From Oscillospiraceae bacterium (GTDB lineage Bacteria; Bacillota; Clostridia; Oscillospirales; Acutalibacteraceae), in assembly GCA_015065615.1 (NCBI GenBank), contig SVPY01000007.1:1-64000 (forward strand): a stretch of DNA of 64,000 nt, in the 5' to 3' direction. The first letter of the stretch is position 1. Each line of letters begins with the position of its first letter. Positions 16,777 to 26,685 of the stretch are shown piece after piece. The notes under the pieces were generated by a model. It searched no databases. It worked only from the letters and a program-made list of their open reading frames with translations, and was not told the origin of the DNA. The position numbers and the translations under genes are program-made.

Positions 16777-19098
16777 ATGGAAAAAATGGATCTTAAAAGC
16801 AAGCTTCACGAGGTCTCACAGCGAATTCGTACTATGCGTGAGATTATGAACCTTACAGAAGAGGAGATGGCAGATAAGACCGGCGTTTCCCTTGAGGATT
16901 ACAAAGCCTATGAATCAGGCGAAAAGGACTTCAGTTTCACATTTATATATAAGTGCGCAAACCGTTTCGGTATAGATTCAACCGATCTTATCAAAGGTGA
17001 AAGCCCCACTCTTTCTTCCTATACAGTTACAAGAAAGGGCGAGGGTCTGCCCATTACACGCCGTCAGGGCTTTACTTATTTAAATAAGGCTCCTTTATTC
17101 AAGAATAAAACAGCCGAGCCTTTCTACGTAAAGATTCCCTACAGCGAAGCCGAGGAGAATGCTCCCATTAAGCTTTCCACTCACGTAGGCCAGGAGCTTG
17201 ATATAGTTATTTCAGGTAAAATGAAAATGCAGGTAGGCTCCCACGTGGAAGTTCTTGAAGCAGGCGATACTATTTATTATAACAGCGGTACGCCTCACGG
17301 TATGGTTGCCGCCGACGGCGAGGACTGCGAGATTTACGCTATAGTTCTCCGCGAATTCGTTGAGGATGCAGCTACCATAAATAAGGACAGCCGCTTTGAC
17401 CGTCTCGTTCACGGTAAGCAGGTTCGCGCCGAAAAGAAAACCGTTGCCGATAATTTCATTACCTGCACAATGGGTGAGAACGGCGTTTTAAGTAAGATTG
17501 AATATACTAACGAAGATAAATTCAATTTCGGTTTCGACTGTGTTGACGCTATTGCGGAAAAAGAGCCCGATAAGCTTGCGATGCTCCACATAAGCAACAA
17601 TTTAACCGAGAGAAGATTCACATTCGGCGATATAAAGAGACTTTCCAACAAAGCCGCCAACTACTTCCAAAGCCTCGGCATCAAAAAGGGCGACAGAGTT
17701 ATGCTTGTTTTAAAGCGCCACTACCAGTTCTGGGTTGCTGTAACAGCTCTTCATAAATTAGGCGCAGTTTCAATTCCTGCTACCAACCAGCTTATGGCTC
17801 ACGACTTTGAGTACAGATTCAACGCTGCAGGCGTAAAGGCTATTGTATGTACAGGCGACGGCATTGTTGCTGACGAAGCTATGAAGGGCGCTATGACAGC
17901 TGACGAGAAGCCCTTACTCATTATGGCAAAGGGCGAAAGAGAAGGCTGGCTCAACTTTGACGAAGGCATTGAAAACGCAAGCGACGTATACGAAAGACGT
18001 GAGGATACATCCTGCGGCAGTGAGCCCATACTTATGTTCTTCACATCAGGTACTACGGGCTATCCCAAAATTGCAGAGCACAGCCATAAGTATGCTTTGG
18101 GTCACTATATTACTGCTAAATATTGGCATAACGTAAATCCCGAGGGCTTACACTTCACAATTTCCGATACAGGCTGGGGCAAAGCTTTATGGGGTAAATA
18201 TTACGGTCAGTGGCTCTGCGAGGCTGCAATCTTTACTTACGACTTTGACAGATTCGACGCAAACAAGATTCTTCCTATGTTTGCTAAATATAACATCACC
18301 ACCTTCTGCGCACCTCCCACAATGTACCGCTTCTTTATTAAGGAAGATTTAAGTAAGTTCGACCTTTCTTCCATAGAACATTCAACAACTGCAGGCGAGG
18401 CTCTTAACCCCGAGGTTTACGAGCAGTGGAAGCGCGCAACAGGCTTAAGCTTAATGGAAGGCTTCGGTCAGACGGAAACTACCCTCGTAGTTTACACTCC
18501 CGCAGGTACAATTCCCAAGCCCGGTTCAATGGGTGTGCCAAGCCCCAACTACGACGTTCACATTCTTCTTCCCGACGGCACTGAGGCACCAAGAGGTGAG
18601 ACCGGTGAAATCTGCATAAGAACTGCCGAAAAAACACCTTGCGGCCTCTATAACGGCTACTTCAGAAACGAAGAAAAAACAAAAGAAGCATGGTACGACG
18701 GCTTCTACCATACCGGTGACACCGCATGGAAAGATGAGGACGGTTACCTCTGGTACGTGGGCAGAACCGACGACCTTATCAAGTCCTCCGGTTACAGAAT
18801 CGGACCCTTCGAGATCGAAAACGTTATTATGGAGCTTCCCTACGTTCTTGAGTGCGCCGTTACTCCCGCTCCCGACCCGATAAGAGGTCAGGTAGTTAAG
18901 GCTACTATAGTTTTAACTAAGGGAACCGAAGGTACCGATGAATTAAAGAAAGAAATACAGAACTACGTTAAAACAAATACGGCACCTTATAAATATCCCA
19001 GAATCGTTGAGTTTGTAACCGAGCTTCCCAAAACCATCAGCGGTAAGATAAGAAGAGTGGAAATCAAGGCTAACGATGCAAAGAAAATCGGAAAATAA
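16777..19098 (+). CDS. XRE HTH - cupin - AMP-dependent acyl-CoA synthetase fusion protein
   Basis: N-term IRTMREIMNLTEEEMADKTGVSLEDYKAYESGE; cupin VISGKMKMQVGSHVEVLEAGDTIYYNSGTPHGM; AMP-binding MFFTSGTTGYPKIAEHSH, GFGQTE, HTGDTAWKDEDGYLWYVGRTDDLIKSSGYRIGPFEIE. Confidence 0.93.
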   Translation: MEKMDLKSKLHEVSQRIRTMREIMNLTEEEMADKTGVSLEDYKAYESGEKDFSFTFIYKCANRFGIDSTDLIKGESPTLSSYTVTRKGEGLPITRRQGFTYLNKAPLFKNKTAEPFYVKIPYSEAEENAPIKLSTHVGQELDIVISGKMKMQVGSHVEVLEAGDTIYYNSGTPHGMVAADGEDCEIYAIVLREFVEDAATINKDSRFDRLVHGKQVRAEKKTVADNFITCTMGENGVLSKIEYTNEDKFNFGFDCVDAIAEKEPDKLAMLHISNNLTERRFTFGDIKRLSNKAANYFQSLGIKKGDRVMLVLKRHYQFWVAVTALHKLGAVSIPATNQLMAHDFEYRFNAAGVKAIVCTGDGIVADEAMKGAMTADEKPLLIMAKGEREGWLNFDEGIENASDVYERREDTSCGSEPILMFFTSGTTGYPKIAEHSHKYALGHYITAKYWHNVNPEGLHFTISDTGWGKALWGKYYGQWLCEAAIFTYDFDRFDANKILPMFAKYNITTFCAPPTMYRFFIKEDLSKFDLSSIEHSTTAGEALNPEVYEQWKRATGLSLMEGFGQTETTLVVYTPAGTIPKPGSMGVPSPNYDVHILLPDGTEAPRGETGEICIRTAEKTPCGLYNGYFRNEEKTKEAWYDGFYHTGDTAWKDEDGYLWYVGRTDDLIKSSGYRIGPFEIENVIMELPYVLECAVTPAPDPIRGQVVKATIVLTKGTEGTDELKKEIQNYVKTNTAPYKYPRIVEFVTELPKTISGKIRRVEIKANDAKKIGK

Positions 19099-19211
19099 AT
19101 AAATTTTCTTGATAAAAATCAGGCTGTATATTATAATTTAAATAACTTTACCGAAAGGAAAGGGAGAAAATTCTTCCTTTCCTATGAGTTATTATAAAGG
19201 AGGAAACGGAA

Positions 19212-20915
19212 ATGAAATTTTCAGAAATCAAGTACGAGCGCCCCGACGTTGAAGCTTATAAAAAAGGTATGCTTGACCTTATAAAGAGACTTCAGGATGC
19301 TGAGAGTTTTGAGGAAGCTGATAAGGTTTTCTTGGAGGCTGACGAATTCGGCAAACATTTTGAATCCATGGTTACCGTTTGCAGCATACGTCATTCTATT
19401 GACACAAGAGATAAGTTCTACGACGAGGAAATGAAATATTGGGATTCAATTCTCCCCGAGCTTGAGGAATACGGCCAGCAGTGGACTATGGCACTTCTTG
19501 GTAGCCCCTTTAAGAAGGAATTTTCCGAAAAGTACGGCGATTTAATGTTTGTAGACGCTGAAATGGCGCTTAAGAGCTTTTCACCCGAAATTATCGGCGA
19601 GATGCAGAAGGAAAACGATCTGGTTACAGCTTACGGCAAGCTTATTGCTTCCGCTCAGATTCCTTTTGAAGACGGCACTTATACACTCAGCCAGCTTTCT
19701 CCCTTCAAAACAGATGCAAACGACGAGCGCCGTTTAGCTGCCTGGAAGGCAGAGGGTAAGTGGTATAAGGAAAATCAGGCTGAACTTGACAGAATTTACG
19801 ATGAGCTCACTCATCTTCGTGATGAAATGGGTAAGAAGATGAACTACGGCGGCTACACAACTCTGGGTTACTACAGAATGGGCAGAAACTGCTACACTAA
19901 GGAAGACGTAGAGAAGTTCAGAAGCGCGGTTGTTAAGTACCTCGTACCCGTTGCCGACAGCATCTACAGAGAGCAGGCAAAGCGTCTTGGTAAATCTTAT
20001 CCTCTTTCTTTTGCCGATGCAGCTTTGGAATTCAGAAGCGGCAATCCCCGCCCTCAGGGCAGACCTGACGAGATTCTTGCAGAAGGTAAGAAATTCTACG
20101 ATGATCTCTCACCCGAAACCAGCGAATTTTTCAACACTATGCTTGAGTGCGAGCTTTTAGACGTGCTCTCCACAGAGGGTAAAGAAGCAGGCGGCTACTG
20201 CACAGGTATCACAGAGTTTAAAATCCCCTTTATTTTCGCTAACTTTAACGGCACTCAGCACGACGTTGAGGTTGTTACCCACGAAGCAGGCCACGCTTTT
20301 GCTTACTGGATGAACAGAGACCGCGTACCTCAGGGCTACACATGGCCCGGTATGGAAGCCTGCGAGGTTCACTCAATGTCTATGGAATTCTTTGCAGAGC
20401 CTTATGCAGATGGCTTCTTTGGTAAAGATGCCAAGAAGTTCCTCTATAGCCACCTTTCCGGCGCTTTAACTTTCATTCCTTACGGTACAATGGTTGACCA
20501 CTTCCAGCACGTTGTTTACGAGAAGCCTGATATGACTCCCCGTGAGCGCCACAACGTATGGAAGGAGCTTTTAGGCGTTTATATGCCCTGGCTTAACATC
20601 GATGGCGATATCCCCTTCTACGGTGAGGGCGAAGGCTGGCAGCGTCAGGCTCATATTTACCAGAGACCTTTCTATTATATTGACTACTGCTTAGCACAGA
20701 CAGTTGCACTTCAGTTCTGGGCAAGAATCCAGAAGGATAAAGAGGATGCATGGAAGCACTATATGGCTTACACCGTTCAGGGCGGCAGCTGCACCTTTAC
20801 TGATCTTCTTAAGAACGCAGAGCTCGACAGCCCCTTCGAGGAAGTTTGCCTGAAGACTGTTTGCGAAACTGCAAAATCATGGCTTGAAAACTTCGACCTT
20901 GAGGGTATAAACTAA
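19212..20915 (+). CDS. M3-family oligoendopeptidase (PepF/thimet-like)
   Basis: VVTHEAGHAFAYWMN zinc motif; EACEVHSMSMEFFAEP downstream motif. Confidence 0.93.
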   Translation: MKFSEIKYERPDVEAYKKGMLDLIKRLQDAESFEEADKVFLEADEFGKHFESMVTVCSIRHSIDTRDKFYDEEMKYWDSILPELEEYGQQWTMALLGSPFKKEFSEKYGDLMFVDAEMALKSFSPEIIGEMQKENDLVTAYGKLIASAQIPFEDGTYTLSQLSPFKTDANDERRLAAWKAEGKWYKENQAELDRIYDELTHLRDEMGKKMNYGGYTTLGYYRMGRNCYTKEDVEKFRSAVVKYLVPVADSIYREQAKRLGKSYPLSFADAALEFRSGNPRPQGRPDEILAEGKKFYDDLSPETSEFFNTMLECELLDVLSTEGKEAGGYCTGITEFKIPFIFANFNGTQHDVEVVTHEAGHAFAYWMNRDRVPQGYTWPGMEACEVHSMSMEFFAEPYADGFFGKDAKKFLYSHLSGALTFIPYGTMVDHFQHVVYEKPDMTPRERHNVWKELLGVYMPWLNIDGDIPFYGEGEGWQRQAHIYQRPFYYIDYCLAQTVALQFWARIQKDKEDAWKHYMAYTVQGGSCTFTDLLKNAELDSPFEEVCLKTVCETAKSWLENFDLEGIN

Positions 20916-21005
20916 ACTGATAAGTCTGAAAAATGTCTTTCTTCTGAAAGATTCAAGGATGATTCCGGCAGAAGTGAAGGAAAAGAAAAAGGGGGGTGAA
21001 ACAGC

Positions 21006-22529
21006 ATGAGTTATAAACCAAATTCTGAAGAATATAAGATAGGAGATACCTGGCAGTTTTCTGATGGAGAAAAAGTTCACAGCTTTTATTTGCAGGGTAT
21101 AAAAAACGATTATTTGGATGATGATGTAAGCGGTTCACTCGGTCATGCTGTAAGCGACGACCTCCTCCATTGGGTGGAATTGCCTCCTGCTTTAAAACGC
21201 GGCAAAAAAGGCAGCTATGATGAAATAGATATGTGGACAGGATGTACTGTTGAACACGAGGGTAAGTATTATCTCTATTATTCATCAAGAAAAGATACGA
21301 ATTATCTGGGAAATACCATAAGCGTGGCTATTTCGGATGATTGCCTTAATTGGGAGAAATATGAAAATAATCCCGTTATAGTGCCTGATAAGAGGTTTTA
21401 TTCCCAGGAAAATATAAAAACAATACTTACTATAGAAGAACATCCCCGGATAAACAATGCAGAATGCAGAGATTTATGCGTTGTAAGGGATGAAGAGAAC
21501 GGGGTATGGTGGGGATTTTTCGCCGCCAGAAAACCTGCCGATGAGTGCAATAACACTTGCTGCATAGGACTTGCCAAATCCTACGATTTGCTGCATTGGG
21601 AGCAGTTACCTCCTTGTTTTTGTCCCGATAAATACGATTGTGTTGAAACACCCGACGTATTTAAGATAGGTGACAAGTGGTATATGCTGTGCCTTACAGG
21701 AAATCAGTATGGCCAAAGAAATCCCACGTATGATCCCAATCTTTTCGGCAATATTACTCTTTATGCTATGGCAGAAAGAGTTGAAGGCCCGTATACCGAG
21801 TGCTTTGAGGATAATGTTGCTATAGGTTCCATGTATATGAGCGGTGCTTGCGCCAAAACGGTACTGCATAAAGGTAAAAGATATGTCTTTTACACACAAT
21901 CTATGTGGAGTGGCGACAGAAACCTTGAAAATACAATGTCCTATCCTAAAGAGATAGATGCAGACGAAAACGGCAAGCTGCGCGTTAATTGGTTCAAGGG
22001 TTTTGAATCCCTCTATACTGAAGACGTTTTTCTTCGTGAAGAAAATGCATATACTCAGGGCAAATGGGGTTCCCTTTATAAATGGTGTTTTGAAGATAAT
22101 ACTGTATCCGTCAATGCCAAATCAGATATGGCGATAAAAATTTTTGACGTAAAAGCTAAAAACTTCGTTATTGAAACTACTGTTAAACGTAAAGACGCCG
22201 TAAGCACCGGTGTGATTTTCGACGTTCTCGGTGATAATCTTTACTGGGAAAACAGGGTCGTGCTTCTTGATTATTTAAAAAACGAGGTTTGGCTTACACG
22301 TGCAAGGAATTATCCCAAAATCAACGCAAGAAAGTATGATTTTGAAAAAGACAGCTATAATTTGAAGGTACTTGTTATAGGAAAAACTATAGAAGTATAC
22401 GTGGACAACGTGCTTACAGTACACTACATCACGGAACGAAACCATGGTAAAATAGGACTTTTTGCCGAAAGAGGCGAAGCTTGCTTTACAGATTCCGTAG
22501 TCCATAAAATTGCTGACGATGAATCTTAA
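21006..22529 (+). CDS. GH32-like (beta-fructosidase superfamily) glycosidase
   Basis: SLGHAVSDDLLHWVELPPALKRG, EIDMWTGCTVEHEGKYYLYYSS, ECRDLCVVRDEENGVWWGFF(R-D-like), CVETPDVF and a C-terminal beta-sandwich-like segment. Confidence 0.78.
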   Translation: MSYKPNSEEYKIGDTWQFSDGEKVHSFYLQGIKNDYLDDDVSGSLGHAVSDDLLHWVELPPALKRGKKGSYDEIDMWTGCTVEHEGKYYLYYSSRKDTNYLGNTISVAISDDCLNWEKYENNPVIVPDKRFYSQENIKTILTIEEHPRINNAECRDLCVVRDEENGVWWGFFAARKPADECNNTCCIGLAKSYDLLHWEQLPPCFCPDKYDCVETPDVFKIGDKWYMLCLTGNQYGQRNPTYDPNLFGNITLYAMAERVEGPYTECFEDNVAIGSMYMSGACAKTVLHKGKRYVFYTQSMWSGDRNLENTMSYPKEIDADENGKLRVNWFKGFESLYTEDVFLREENAYTQGKWGSLYKWCFEDNTVSVNAKSDMAIKIFDVKAKNFVIETTVKRKDAVSTGVIFDVLGDNLYWENRVVLLDYLKNEVWLTRARNYPKINARKYDFEKDSYNLKVLVIGKTIEVYVDNVLTVHYITERNHGKIGLFAERGEACFTDSVVHKIADDES

Positions 22530-22856
22530 AGATTGTTTATAAAGCTTTAAAAACATGGACTGAAACTTTTACCTTGCAGGTATTGAATAAGCTTGTATAT
22601 ATAGGAAAATCAGCTGTGTTTGAAGTAAATACAGTAAAGCTTTGAGCCGATTTTCAGAGCTCCTGCAATTTTGTGCAATTTGCAGGAAAAGAACGTAGTA
22701 AAATGCGATAAATTTCCATAAATTGACGAAATAATTTTTAGTGATTTTTTGGGGTTTATGTGCTATACTTATTCTACGTTAAAAATGATAAAATGATTGA
22801 ATCAGGCGTAAATCCTGCATAATTTATCTTTTTACCGTTTTTGAAATATAAAAAAT

Positions 22857-22901
22857 GCAAAAAGGAACGTTCCTTTTTGCAGCTTACCTTTTGGTAAGCT
22901 G
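22857..22901. promoter_or_regulatory. two adjacent perfect inverted repeats upstream of the opp operon
   Basis: GCAAAAAGGAAC/GTTCCTTTTTGC (22857-22880) and CAGCTTACC-TTTT-GGTAAGCTG (22880-22901). Confidence 0.65.
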
Positions 22902-22977
22902 ATGCTACGCTGTGTACTTAGGGAAAATCAACCCTTAATAATATAAAGTACAAAAAATATATATAGGAGAAATTACT

Positions 22978-25461
22978 ATGAACATGAAGAAGATTGTTGC
23001 TATGCTTCTTGCTCTTTGCATGATCGTATCCGTATTCGCAGCTTGCGGCGGTAACGAGACATCTACAAGCACAAGCACTTCAACAAGCACAAGCACAAGT
23101 ACTTCTGAGTCCGCTCCCGCTGATGATGAAAGCGAGGAGAAGGTTGTTGATACATACACATACAACAGCTATTCTGAGGCTCTCGGTACAAACTGGAACC
23201 CCCATACATGGGAAATGAACGCTGACTCCGCTATCAGCGGTTACGTTCTTGCTCCTTTAGCTGACCTCACAATTAAGGACAGCGAAGCAGGCGAATATCA
23301 GTGGATTTTCGTTGCTGCTGAGGACATTAAGGACGTTACAGCTGAAAATCAGGCTGACCTCACAAAGTACAACGTAGTACTTCCCGAAGGTGTAACAGCT
23401 GATCAGGTAACAGAGTCTTACGTTTACGAAATCAAGCTCCGTCCCGAAATGCAGTGGGAAGATGGCACACCCATCAACGCTGATTCTTACATCTACTCCA
23501 TGCAGCAGATGCTCGCACCCGAGATGAAGAACTACAGAGCTAACAACTACTACTCCGGCGAATCTGCTCTTGCAGGCGCTTACAACTACTTCTTCTCTGA
23601 TGCAGAGACAATTATGAAGACTCCCGCTGACCTCGGTTATGCAAGCGTACAGGCTGCTATCGACGACGGCAAGACAGTTCTTCTTAACATGTGGAGCTTC
23701 TGGGGTATGGAAGGCGCAGTTGACGCAGACGGCAACGAGTGCCCCGAGTACGTTGACGTTACAGATACACACATCTACATCGACCCCGCTGACAACAGCG
23801 AAGTTAGTGCAGCTGACATTTTTGCAGCATACGGCCCCGGTTACCTCGAGGTTGGCGGTAGCTACCATGCAGAACTCGCTATCGAGCTTGTTAACGAAGC
23901 TTTCGGTACAACATGGGATGCAGTTGGTCTTTACAAGGTTGACGACTACACAATCCGTTACGTTTGCGAAGTTGCATACGCATACGACTACTTCCTCACT
24001 TCTATGACATCCAACTGGCTCGTTCACGAGGAACTCTATGAGAAGTGCAAGGATACATCCGGTTCTTTAGTAACAAGCACATACAACACATCCGCTGAAA
24101 CAACTCTCTCCTGTTATGCTTACAGAATTGAATCCATGCAGGATGAAAAGCAGATCGTTTACGTTCAGAACGAAAACTACTGGGAGTATGAGAAGGATGA
24201 AGACGGTAACCTCACATCTACAACATTCTTTGAGGTTGACGGCGAACTCCAGCCCCAGTTCCAGACACAGAAGATCGTTGTTGACGTTATGACAAGTGAC
24301 GCTGCTAAGCTCGCTTTCCTTTCCGGTAAACTCGACGACTGGACACCCGCAGCTGACGAAGTTGTAGAATACACAACATCCGACCAGCTCTATCAGGTTG
24401 ATGAGACTTACACAATGAGACTCTTCTTCCACACAAACCTCGATTCTCTTAAGAAGATGGACGAATCCGGCAACCAGAACTCTGTTGTTCTTTCCAACCT
24501 CAAGTTCCGCCAGGCTATGTCTCAGGCTATTAACCGTGCTGAGTTCGTAACAGCTACAGCTGGTTACAAGCAGTCCTTCTCTATGCTTTCTTCTCTCTAC
24601 TTCTATAACGTATATGAAGATCCCACATCTATCTATAGAGATACAGAATATGCTAAGCAGGCTATCGTAGACCTCTACGGCGTTAAGTATGGCGACGGCG
24701 AGCTCTATGCAACACTTGACGAAGCTCACGATTCTATCACAGGTTACAACGTAACAGAAGCTAAGAGACTCTTCACAGAAGCTTGCGCAGAGCTCGTAGA
24801 AGCAGGTCTTTACACAGCCGGTGAGGATATCGTTATCAACATGGGTTGGATGGCAGGTGCTATGGACTCCTCCAACAGCCAGCAGATTACACTCCTCAAC
24901 AAGTACATGAACGAAGCTCTTGAGGGCACAGGCTTTGGTAAGATCGAGCTCATTGGTCTTGATAACCTCGCTGACAGATATAAGGACGTTGCTAGCGGTA
25001 CTTATGCTATCGGTTTTGGCGCATGGGGCGGCGCTGCATTCTATCCCTTCACAATGTTCCAGGTATATTGCGACGATGAGTACGTAACATACATCCACGA
25101 AGAAGGTTGTTGGGATCCCGCTGTTGAAACATTAACAATGGATGTAAACGGCGAAGAAGTAACAATGACATGGAAAGAATGGTCTCGTTGCATGGCTGGT
25201 ACAGGCGCATACGCTACAGCTGACTTCGATACAAAGCTTGCTATCCTCGCTAACATGGAAAGAGAGATGCTCGCTAAGTACAACTTCATCCCGATTTGTA
25301 CAACAACAGCTTGCTCTATGCTTTCTTACAAGCTCAGCTACTTCACAGAAGACTACAACATTATGTATGGCTTCGGTGGTATCAGACTTATGTCCTTCAA
25401 CTACACAGATGCTGAGTGGGCAGAGTACGTTGCAGAGCAGAACGGCGAAATCGCTTACTAA
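22978..25461 (+). CDS. oppA: oligopeptide ABC transporter substrate-binding lipoprotein
   Basis: Lipobox VFAACGG, Ser/Thr linker, YVYEIKLRPEMQWEDGTPINADSYIYSMQQM and FRQAMSQAINRAEF (SBP family 5). Confidence 0.9.
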   Translation: MNMKKIVAMLLALCMIVSVFAACGGNETSTSTSTSTSTSTSTSESAPADDESEEKVVDTYTYNSYSEALGTNWNPHTWEMNADSAISGYVLAPLADLTIKDSEAGEYQWIFVAAEDIKDVTAENQADLTKYNVVLPEGVTADQVTESYVYEIKLRPEMQWEDGTPINADSYIYSMQQMLAPEMKNYRANNYYSGESALAGAYNYFFSDAETIMKTPADLGYASVQAAIDDGKTVLLNMWSFWGMEGAVDADGNECPEYVDVTDTHIYIDPADNSEVSAADIFAAYGPGYLEVGGSYHAELAIELVNEAFGTTWDAVGLYKVDDYTIRYVCEVAYAYDYFLTSMTSNWLVHEELYEKCKDTSGSLVTSTYNTSAETTLSCYAYRIESMQDEKQIVYVQNENYWEYEKDEDGNLTSTTFFEVDGELQPQFQTQKIVVDVMTSDAAKLAFLSGKLDDWTPAADEVVEYTTSDQLYQVDETYTMRLFFHTNLDSLKKMDESGNQNSVVLSNLKFRQAMSQAINRAEFVTATAGYKQSFSMLSSLYFYNVYEDPTSIYRDTEYAKQAIVDLYGVKYGDGELYATLDEAHDSITGYNVTEAKRLFTEACAELVEAGLYTAGEDIVINMGWMAGAMDSSNSQQITLLNKYMNEALEGTGFGKIELIGLDNLADRYKDVASGTYAIGFGAWGGAAFYPFTMFQVYCDDEYVTYIHEEGCWDPAVETLTMDVNGEEVTMTWKEWSRCMAGTGAYATADFDTKLAILANMEREMLAKYNFIPICTTTACSMLSYKLSYFTEDYNIMYGFGGIRLMSFNYTDAEWAEYVAEQNGEIAY

Positions 25462-25510
25462 TATTTAGTTTTGCTTAATTAAACTAAATTCTAAATTATA
25501 AAACCGATTA

Positions 25511-25670
25511 GTCAGGTGGGGAAACTCTATTTTCCCTCCCTGACTTGATTGGTATTATGGTATAGCCCCACAAAACAGGTGGGGCAATAGCCATTATTAA
25601 GGATTAATTGTAAAAGCTACTGTTTTTCGCTCTGGACTGAAGCGGACAAACAGTCCGCAGCGAAGAACAG
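25511..25670 (+). other. cluster of three stem-loops between oppA and oppB
   Basis: gtcaggtggggaaa/tttccctccctgac (25511-25544), gccccac/gtggggc (25565-25585), ctgtttttcgct../agcgaagaacag (25620-25670). Confidence 0.65.
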
Positions 25671-25709
25671 CAGTTTTCATAAACTCGCTGAATTTTAAGT
25701 AAAGGAGTT

Positions 25710-26684
25710 ATGCTTATGAAAATGGCGAAATACATCCTCAAACGTTTCCTTTTGATGTTTTTTGTCCTCTTCGTTATCGTATCAATCGCATTTATCTTAG
25801 TAAGAATGCTTGAGCGTCCCCTGCCCGACGGCAACGCAGCTCAGCAGGAAATTGTTAAAATCCGCTGGACGGAGCTTGGTTATTTTGAGCCTATTTTAGT
25901 TCAGTACGGTATTTACTTCAAAAACATTTTCACTAACTGGGACTTCGGTACTTCCTGGACAATTAAGTATATGGAGCCTGCCTGGGACCTTCTCGTTGGC
26001 AGACTTCTCCCCACAGTTTTAGTTAACTTATATTCTCTTATTTTCTCTATTCCCGCAGGTATTGCTCTCGGTATTTATGCAGCTATTAAGAAGAACCGCT
26101 GGCAGGATACATTTATCAGTACTGCCGTTATGATTTTCGTTTCGGTTCCTTCTTACGTTTACGCTTTCCTTGTTCAGTTTATATTCTACTTTAAGCTGGG
26201 CTGGCTTCCCTTAACAGTTTACTCACTGGCAGATGCAGGCGGCAGCTGGTTTACATGGCCTATGTTCTATTCTATGATAGCACCTATATTGGCCCTCTCC
26301 TTCGGTACTATTGCAGGTCTTGCACGTTTCACAAGAGCTGAGCTTACCGAAACTCTTACATCCGACTATATGCTTCTTGCACGTACAAAGGGTTTAACAA
26401 GAAGCCAGGCAACTTCACGCCATGCTTTAAAGAATGCTATGGTTCCCATTCTTCCTATGATTATTTCTTCCTTCGTAGGTATTTTGGGTGGTTCCTTTGT
26501 TATTGAGAAAATCTTCTCAATTCCCGGCGTTGGTAACCTTTACGTTAACTCAATTTTCCAGAGAGACTACGATGTATTTATGATCGACAGTATTTTCTAT
26601 ACTTTAATCGGTCTTTTAGCAAATATCCTTGTTGATATCAGCTATGGCTTCATCGATCCTCGAATCAGAATGGGGGAGAAATAA
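25710..26684 (+). CDS. oppB: oligopeptide ABC transporter permease
   Basis: Six TM segments; TRAELTETLTSDYMLLARTKGLTRSQATSRHALKNAMVPILP EAA loop. Confidence 0.92.
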   Translation: MLMKMAKYILKRFLLMFFVLFVIVSIAFILVRMLERPLPDGNAAQQEIVKIRWTELGYFEPILVQYGIYFKNIFTNWDFGTSWTIKYMEPAWDLLVGRLLPTVLVNLYSLIFSIPAGIALGIYAAIKKNRWQDTFISTAVMIFVSVPSYVYAFLVQFIFYFKLGWLPLTVYSLADAGGSWFTWPMFYSMIAPILALSFGTIAGLARFTRAELTETLTSDYMLLARTKGLTRSQATSRHALKNAMVPILPMIISSFVGILGGSFVIEKIFSIPGVGNLYVNSIFQRDYDVFMIDSIFYTLIGLLANILVDISYGFIDPRIRMGEK

Positions 26685-26685
26685 T

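Noticed and set aside
23257-25289. Several long antisense ORFs (256, 343, 82 aa) opposite oppA
   Set aside because: Explained by strong codon bias of the sense gene; translations are Cys/Val-rich, lack RBS and any recognisable motif.
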